From: Phyto melanocephala
Taxonomy: Eukaryota; Arthropoda; Insecta; Diptera; Rhinophoridae
Assembly (NCBI GenBank): GCA_941918925.1
Contig: OW799237.1
Coordinates: 13,807,201 to 13,871,200 of the forward strand
Reading direction: 5' to 3'
DNA length: 64,000 bases
The notes beneath the pieces were generated by a model that worked only from the letters and a program-made list of their open reading frames with translations, was not told where the DNA came from and searched no databases. Shown here one piece after another: positions 58,576 through 64,000 of this stretch (its first letter is position 1; each line of letters starts with the position of its first letter). The translations under genes and the position numbers were made by a program.

Positions 58576-59786
58576 AAGAATGAGATCGATAAAACCCTAA
58601 CACGAATAAAACGCAATAACTTTGAAACGAATTAATCCATTTTAATGAAAATAGCGTGGTTTAAGAATAAAATAACAGTAAATTAAAATATTAATGCTTT
58701 TTGTAAAAATTCAGCTTTTTTTGATGAACTGTTTCACCTTTTCCGGAATTGAGACCATGAGGGTTTTGATGGTATCCTTAGTAACTTTATTGCTGGAATA
58801 AGACCATTTCTGGGAAAAAATTTTAGTAGTATTAGCAACTTGTTTTGTATCCTTCAGCACTCTTTTGACTAAAGCCCAGTAACGTTCGATGGGCCTTAGT
58901 TCTGGACAATTAGGTGGATTTGCTTCTTTTGGCACTACCACTATATTATTTGTTTCATACCATTCTGCTGCAGATTTACTATAATGACGCGACGCTAGGT
59001 CGGGCCAAAAATATGTTGACTTATTGTGTTTTCGTATGAATGGAAGCAACCTCTTCTGCAATCACTCCTTGATGTAAATATCAGTGTTGATAGTCCCAGT
59101 AGTAATAAATTTACTGCTTCTTTCTCCGGACGTGCATATAGCTTGCCAAACTAAGTACTTCTTTGGAAACTTTGTCTTTTTTTGGAACTTAAATTGGTCA
59201 TCGACATTACCTCTTCCATCGGCCACATAATAACTTCGCCCTGGGAGCTGAGAAAAGTCGGCAAGAACGTAAGTCTCATCATCCATAATACAACACTCAT
59301 ATTTGTTGATAAAATTTCTAAGCAGTTCTTTGGCACGACTTTTTGCAAAAATCGGAACAGTTTGCTTTTAAGGCGGCTTTACGGTTTGAGAGGTTGGAAT
59401 TTTGGTTTAGAAGACTAACAATCTTTGAAGCTAACTGTGGGTCAGTTATACCTTTTTTAGCTCCACTTCCAGCTTTCCTTTTAATACTACGACGTTCGTT
59501 ATACACTTTTATCACACGCGAAACTGTTTGTCGTGACACCTTTATCTCATTTGCAATAGATTTGTAAGTACGACTGGGATTTTTTAAAAAAATTGTTATT
59601 ATTTTTTCACGCACTTTTTCTTCGGAATCCATTTTCAAACAAACTAATAATCCGATTATGCTATTATTTTGTAAACATAATTTGACAAGTTTTTAAATGC
59701 AAACTTGATCATAAACAGTTATATTTTTTGTGCATGAAGAAAGGTGGAATTAAAAATGTGTGTTAAGGTTCACTGATCTCATTCTT
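58576..59786 (-). mobile_element. Full-length Tc1/mariner element, DD37E
   Basis: Inverted ends AAGAATGAGATCGATAAAAC and AAGAATGAGATCAGTGAACC continue to CCTAACAC/CTTAACAC, ~28 bp in all. TA borders lie at 58574-58575 and 59787-59788. Total 1211 bp, the normal length of such elements. It contains one transposase gene spanning 58711-59638. It is the best preserved transposon here. Confidence 0.92.
58711..59638 (-). pseudogene. DD37E transposase, full length with one frameshift and one stop
   Basis: Start MDSEEKVREKIITIFLKN (ATG near 59632; an earlier in-frame ATG at 59636-59638). Residues ~1-100 form paired helix-turn-helix domains (SRTYKSIANEIKVSRQTVSR, and ITDPQLASKIVSLLNQN). A one-base shift near 59355-59365 moves the frame into PIFAKSRAKELLRNFINKYE. 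The catalytic domain has Asp in IMDDETYVL, Asp in YFWPDLASRHYS and Glu in PELRPIERYWALVKR, with 37 residues between the last two (DD37E). A TGA at ~59062-59064 interrupts IYIKE-LQKRLLPF, where relatives have a sense codon. The C-terminus ends VKQFIKKS. Only two lesions, so loss of function looks recent. Confidence 0.9.
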
Positions 59787-59788
59787 TA

Positions 59789-60223
59789 GATGACAAAGTT
59801 GTTCTACTTTTGAATGTTTTTAATTGAACAATTTAATAAAAATTTAAACATTAAATTATGAAAGTTTTCCTGAAAAAAAAAAAAAGTTTATCGAGTATTT
59901 ATTCTTTTTTTGTTCTTTATATTTTAATGATTTTCGGCATAAAAATTTAACTCAATAGTATAAAAATAACAGTTTTACAAGCATTTTTACCAAAGGAGTA
60001 ACATTATGATAATACAGTTTCTTTTACGTTTTTACCTTCTCCTGTAAAGTTACAATTATTTGAGTTAGGCCAACGATATACAGTGTGAAATTTATATAAT
60101 AGTATTTATTTTACTGGTAATCAATATATAAAAAACAACTCAAAAACTAAAAAGTTCTGTCCTGAAAATCTATAAAAACAGATATAAGCACATTTTCCTT
60201 ATTGCCACAGATACATATGTATA
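59789..60223. other. Spacer with a repeat shared with 16841 and 22190
   Basis: AATACAGTTTCTTTTACGTT and TACCTTCTCCTGTAAAGTT (60012-60052) resemble AATACAGGTTCTATTGCGTT and TACCCTCACCTGTAAAGTT (16851-16890). Sequence near 60150-60215 (ATTGCCACAGATAC) resembles 22275-22290. The shared unit has no recognised family. Confidence 0.45.
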
Positions 60224-61607
60224 TAAAAGAGTAACGTGACTGCCTGACTAATTCATCACCGAACAGGCCAAACTCAAAAAGCTACAGACATGAAAGTTGG
60301 ACAGTAGCTTCCTATTCTGATAAACAGATTCACCAAGAAGGAATTTTTGAAACTTTTAACTTTAAGGGGTTAAAAACGGGAAAAATCGATAACCTTATAT
60401 CTGCTCAACTAAATACGAATCTCCTAATAAAAATAAGCTGAAAGATTTCTGGCTCTTTTTATGGATTTTGAATATTTATCGAGCAAAAACGGGTAAAAAA
60501 TATATTTTAGTACTTTCTTTGTACCTTATGGTAACACGAAAAAAATTTTAAATTGTTTTATTTACTCCGCGAAAAAAAATTAATATGAGTTCGGTACTTT
60601 TTTCAAATTTGTTTGTATAAGGGGTAAAAATTGTCCATCTGATTGGTAATTTTTTAAATATTTTTTTTTTATATTTTACAATAGGACATAAATTGAATAT
60701 TATTATCACCCTTTAGTATATAGATAATTATTTAGGAACAATTTTTAAATATTTTAAGGAGACAAAACAAGAAAAAATATGGAAAATTAGATTATTGGGC
60801 CAATTAGGATAAACATTTTAACACTGGTTTCTCCAGACATACATTTAGCAAAACACATACATAACGTGGTAGAAGGGAAAATTCACGTTAAATGATGTGT
60901 ATTAATATGCTTTATTGTTAAATAGATATTTAAAACTTGGAATTTCTTCATTGATATGTGTAACCCAAATAGGTACTTTTTGGCATTTTTATGGTACTTT
61001 TAGTATTTTCTACATTTGCGAACATAGATTATTTGTGACTATTGCTTCGAGGTAAGATTAAAAATATTTTGGACGACACAAATGGTACTTTTTCGCATTT
61101 TTATAGTACTTTTTTTTGTTTATTAATCTAGAATTTTTAAATTAGGACTTTTGATCGAAACTAAGATTCTGAAGATACTTTTTCGCATTTTCATTGCACT
61201 TATTGCATTTTTTTTGTCGTTTTTGAATATACATAGAATTCTGAAATGAGGGAATATTTATCCAAGATAAATTTGAAAATTATATAGAATGACAAAAAGT
61301 TACTTTTCTTATTTATATAGTAATTTTCGCATTTTCTGAGTTTATGAATCATAAATTTGGAAACTTAGAAACATTGATCTTCACTGATAAAGAAAATGTT
61401 AAGGGGAATAAGAAATATTTTATTTTAATTATTAAATAGTTCAAATAGTTCCCCGCCATTTACAAAATTTTTAATTTTTCTAAAAAAATATAATTTGAGA
61501 AACAAGATTTCATAAATATAACGAAAAATTATTTAGTAATTAAAAAGAACTTGAGTTTGAGTATTGAATATTGAATAAATATTACGAATTACGCTAGCGA
61601 AGTAGCA
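60224..61607 (+). repeat. Probable Helitron-like or related non-autonomous repeat, degraded
   Basis: Starts with TATATAAAAGAGTAACGTGA and CTACAGACATGAAAGTTGG, a wording common in fly repeats, and has GGGGTTAAAAACGGG near 60366. Inside, GGTACTTTTTSGCATTTTTA recurs at ~60971 and ~61085, with weaker versions at ~61174 and ~61300. The right end near ACGCTAGCGAAGTAGC (61590-61607) resembles the 3' hairpin of the Helitron-like elements. Boundaries are approximate. Confidence 0.4.
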
Positions 61608-63926
61608 AATATATTTCGAGTTCAAATATAAAGTCCTTAATAACAAAAAAATTTGTTCTTAGTTTATGCATTTTACAGTGTTGCCAATAGGATGCTGTGC
61701 ATATGCCCCATTTGCAAAATGTAATAACAGTAATTTGCAAAATTTGTTGATGTAAAGAAGAACATCAACATGAAATTATTGCAAGAATTTGCTAAATTTT
61801 GCCATTCACATTTGCATACGCCTAAATCTATGCGAATTTTTAAAGCAAATATGTGTTATCAGCAACTTACAACTTCGGAAATACTGAACTAAATACATGA
61901 ATTTTATTCGTATGCTCTCCTTCTCCATATAAACTTTAACTATGCCAAATAACGTACACCAATACGTTTCGAAAAGGGTATAAAGTTGTTTCTTACGTGT
62001 TAATATAATGATATACAATTCGTTCTCTCACTTTTCAGTCTTGTCTTGTTTTCCTTTTTTGCTTTTCATAATTTCATCAATATCGTTGTGTTGTTTACAA
62101 AATATCTACAATTGTTGTTGGTTGGTTATATATTTGCCTTTTTAAATTTGTTGTTTTCTTAACACTTTGTTGTTTTGTTTGTTTTTTTAATATGTATTTA
62201 TTTTTTTGTTTTACATTTTATGTATGCACATTTTTAAATACCAGTTGGAGAAATAAGCGTTGGTTATATGGCTCTTTTGTGGCAAAGACAAAATCTAAAC
62301 ATTGAACTTAAAGGCGAAATTTACTTAAAATTCCTCAGGCATTTATAAAGATTTTATTCCAAATATATAAGATTTCTTAATTGTTTTTTTTTCTTCTTTG
62401 AGGTCTGCTTTTTGAGAGAAATTTTAATTTGGCGGTTTTATAAATTTTACTTAATATTTCTTGTTTGTTTTTTTTTTTTCTATAATAAATTAAAGTTCGT
62501 CTTAAAAGACACTTAAACTGATAATATATATTTAACCATAATTTTAAAATGTTGTTTTAAAAGGGTGTTGTCATATTTGTTTAAAAAGTCATTATTGACG
62601 ATTTGGTTTGTTAATTAAGCGTAAATTGATAATTGAATATAACGTACAAATATTTTTTTTAAATAAACAGGCATGTTAAATTAAATATTCAAGGTAATTT
62701 TTAAAAAAATTTTTATATTATAAAAAAAAATAAATAATTCGTAAAATATTTTGAAAAAAATATATTTTTTTAATAAAATATTTTTAATTCAAGATTATTA
62801 AATATAATATTTCCGACAAATGTTCTAATATATTGCGATATTATAAATAAATTTAAAGCCACATATTTTATGTTTCATTAAATTTACATTTATAAAAATT
62901 TTTGATCAACTTCACTAGAAGCATAACAGATTATGTTAAAAGACATATGTATGTATGTATGTATGTATGTATATCAAGAACATTTTTCAAAAAGATTGAG
63001 AAAAACTGCAAAAAAAAGACTTTTAATTTAAAAATTTTTGTATTGCTTGCCTTGTTTACTTTGCACTCAGGTAGCATATGGCGTGGTATTTATGGTATTG
63101 GTTTTTAAGTAAAAAACAACATACACAAACTTAAAAAATTAGCTACTACTACGAAGAAAACAGATATACATGTGCTACACAGTATTCCGCATACGAGCCA
63201 CAACATTCAAGTCATTAAAAGTAAACTTTAAACCTAAAACCGGTTTCCACATACCGCAGGCTAGAAAAAATCCAAATAGAAATCCCATAACATCATAATT
63301 TTATCAAGGTCGAAATAAAGTTATTGATTTGTTCTGTTGCGAGTAAAAAACTTTAATTGGCGTTAATTTGTTGTCTTTTTCTAATAATTGACAGCTTTTA
63401 TTTTTGTCATGAAGAAATTCATAATTAATTTGCTCAAATTAATATTTTTTTTTTTGTTTGTTTGATTTTAGCTTTACATTTAATTTTTCTTGCGAGTTTT
63501 TTGTTATTGTTTAAGTTCATTAATAACAAGCTTAGTAAAACCATTCAAAATCCAACAAAAGGAAATAATTAACTGTAGGAATTTAAAATATTATAAAACA
63601 GTGACCGGTTTAGTGGTATTATTTTGTTTAAATGACGCCAAGTTTATTTTTTTTTTTAATAAAGCCAAAAATTACAGATATTCCCTAATTATAGGAAAGA
63701 CTTAATTGAGTTTTGCTAAGCTGAACTTGAGGTTATTGCATTCAACTTTATGTAAGAAACAAAAATCACACTTAAAAATATGTAAATTTTGCAACAATTA
63801 TCATTCCTTTGTGAATTGCATACATATACGTATGTTACTAATTACAGTTATCTGGTTTCATAAGTGAAAGACTATGTGGCAACATTCTCAATGTACTTAC
63901 TAAATTATTGCTCTAAGAGAAATTTT
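61608..63926. other. AT-rich intronic or intergenic sequence
   Basis: No exon recognised. There is an ATGT microsatellite at 62947-62972. Long T-rich and A-rich tracts. Open frames are short and compositionally biased. Confidence 0.5.
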
Positions 63927-64000
63927 TTATACCCTTCACACAGTGAAAAAGGGTATATATAGGTTTGTCATTCCGTGTGAAATTTCTACAATTTTCATTT
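63927..64000 (-). mobile_element. Mini-me-like element, 3' end, cut by window edge
   Basis: TTTTATACCCTTCACACAGT, then GGGTATATATAGGTTTGTCA and TTCCGTGTGAAATTTCTAC match the start of 24449-25219 base for base over most of the visible part. The remainder lies beyond base 64000. Confidence 0.8.

Overview
This window is AT-rich nuclear DNA of a higher fly. The evidence is short coding exons with insect splice signals, two recognisable neuronal/polarity genes, and dispersed repeat families typical of brachyceran flies. The repeat style suggests a calyptrate such as a blowfly, house fly or stable fly, but the species cannot be fixed from sequence alone. Only about 1.2 kb is convincingly protein-coding.

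Host genes. At the left edge, on the minus strand, are two 5' coding exons of atypical protein kinase C (aPKC). They carry the start codon and most of the PB1 domain, split by a 71-bp intron; the kinase lies beyond base 1. On the plus strand near 49-50 kb are two coding exons of Caskin (ckn), ending just after its first SAM domain. The next ckn exon must lie beyond the window, so the last 13.7 kb is intron or intergenic. The genes are divergent and about 49 kb apart. Both products are scaffold-linked signalling proteins, but nothing in the sequence shows that they act together.

Repeats from left to right. (1) 3.75-10.12 kb: a 6.4-kb expanded copy of a dispersed 'mini-me-like' element, built of internally tandem modules and a nearly identical duplication of about 2.9 kb. 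(2) 12.4-13.3 and 16.2-16.8 kb: two internally deleted mariner elements of DD41D (rosa-like) type with TA target duplications. (3) 18.1-19.4 kb: two Helitron-like elements in a row. (4) 20.3-21.8 kb: a hAT element with a perfect 8-bp target duplication and a decayed transposase. (5) 24.4-25.2 kb: a complete mini-me-like element. (6) 29.7-32.2 kb: a related 2.4-kb element with a deleted mariner inside it. (7) 33.3-36.0 kb: a three-level nest in a dead DD37D (maT-like) mariner. (8) 42.3-43.4 kb: a small Tc1-type MITE and a minus-strand Helitron-like element with six 121-bp repeats. (9) 52.8-53.0 kb: a tRNA-derived SINE. (10) 58.6-59.8 kb: a full-length DD37E Tc1/mariner element with TA target duplications, disabled by one frameshift and one stop. 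Four PIF/Harbinger-type MITEs (GGGCCG-like ends, 3-bp target duplications) are scattered between 29 and 57 kb.

The rest is intronic or intergenic AT-rich sequence with microsatellites and fragments of these families. I found no CRISPR, operon, phage or prokaryotic features. The most unusual signals are the modular expansion at 3.7-10.1 kb, a tRNA-like module whose orientation flips between copies of one family, and a cluster of TACGTGAC motifs at 46.2-46.8 kb.
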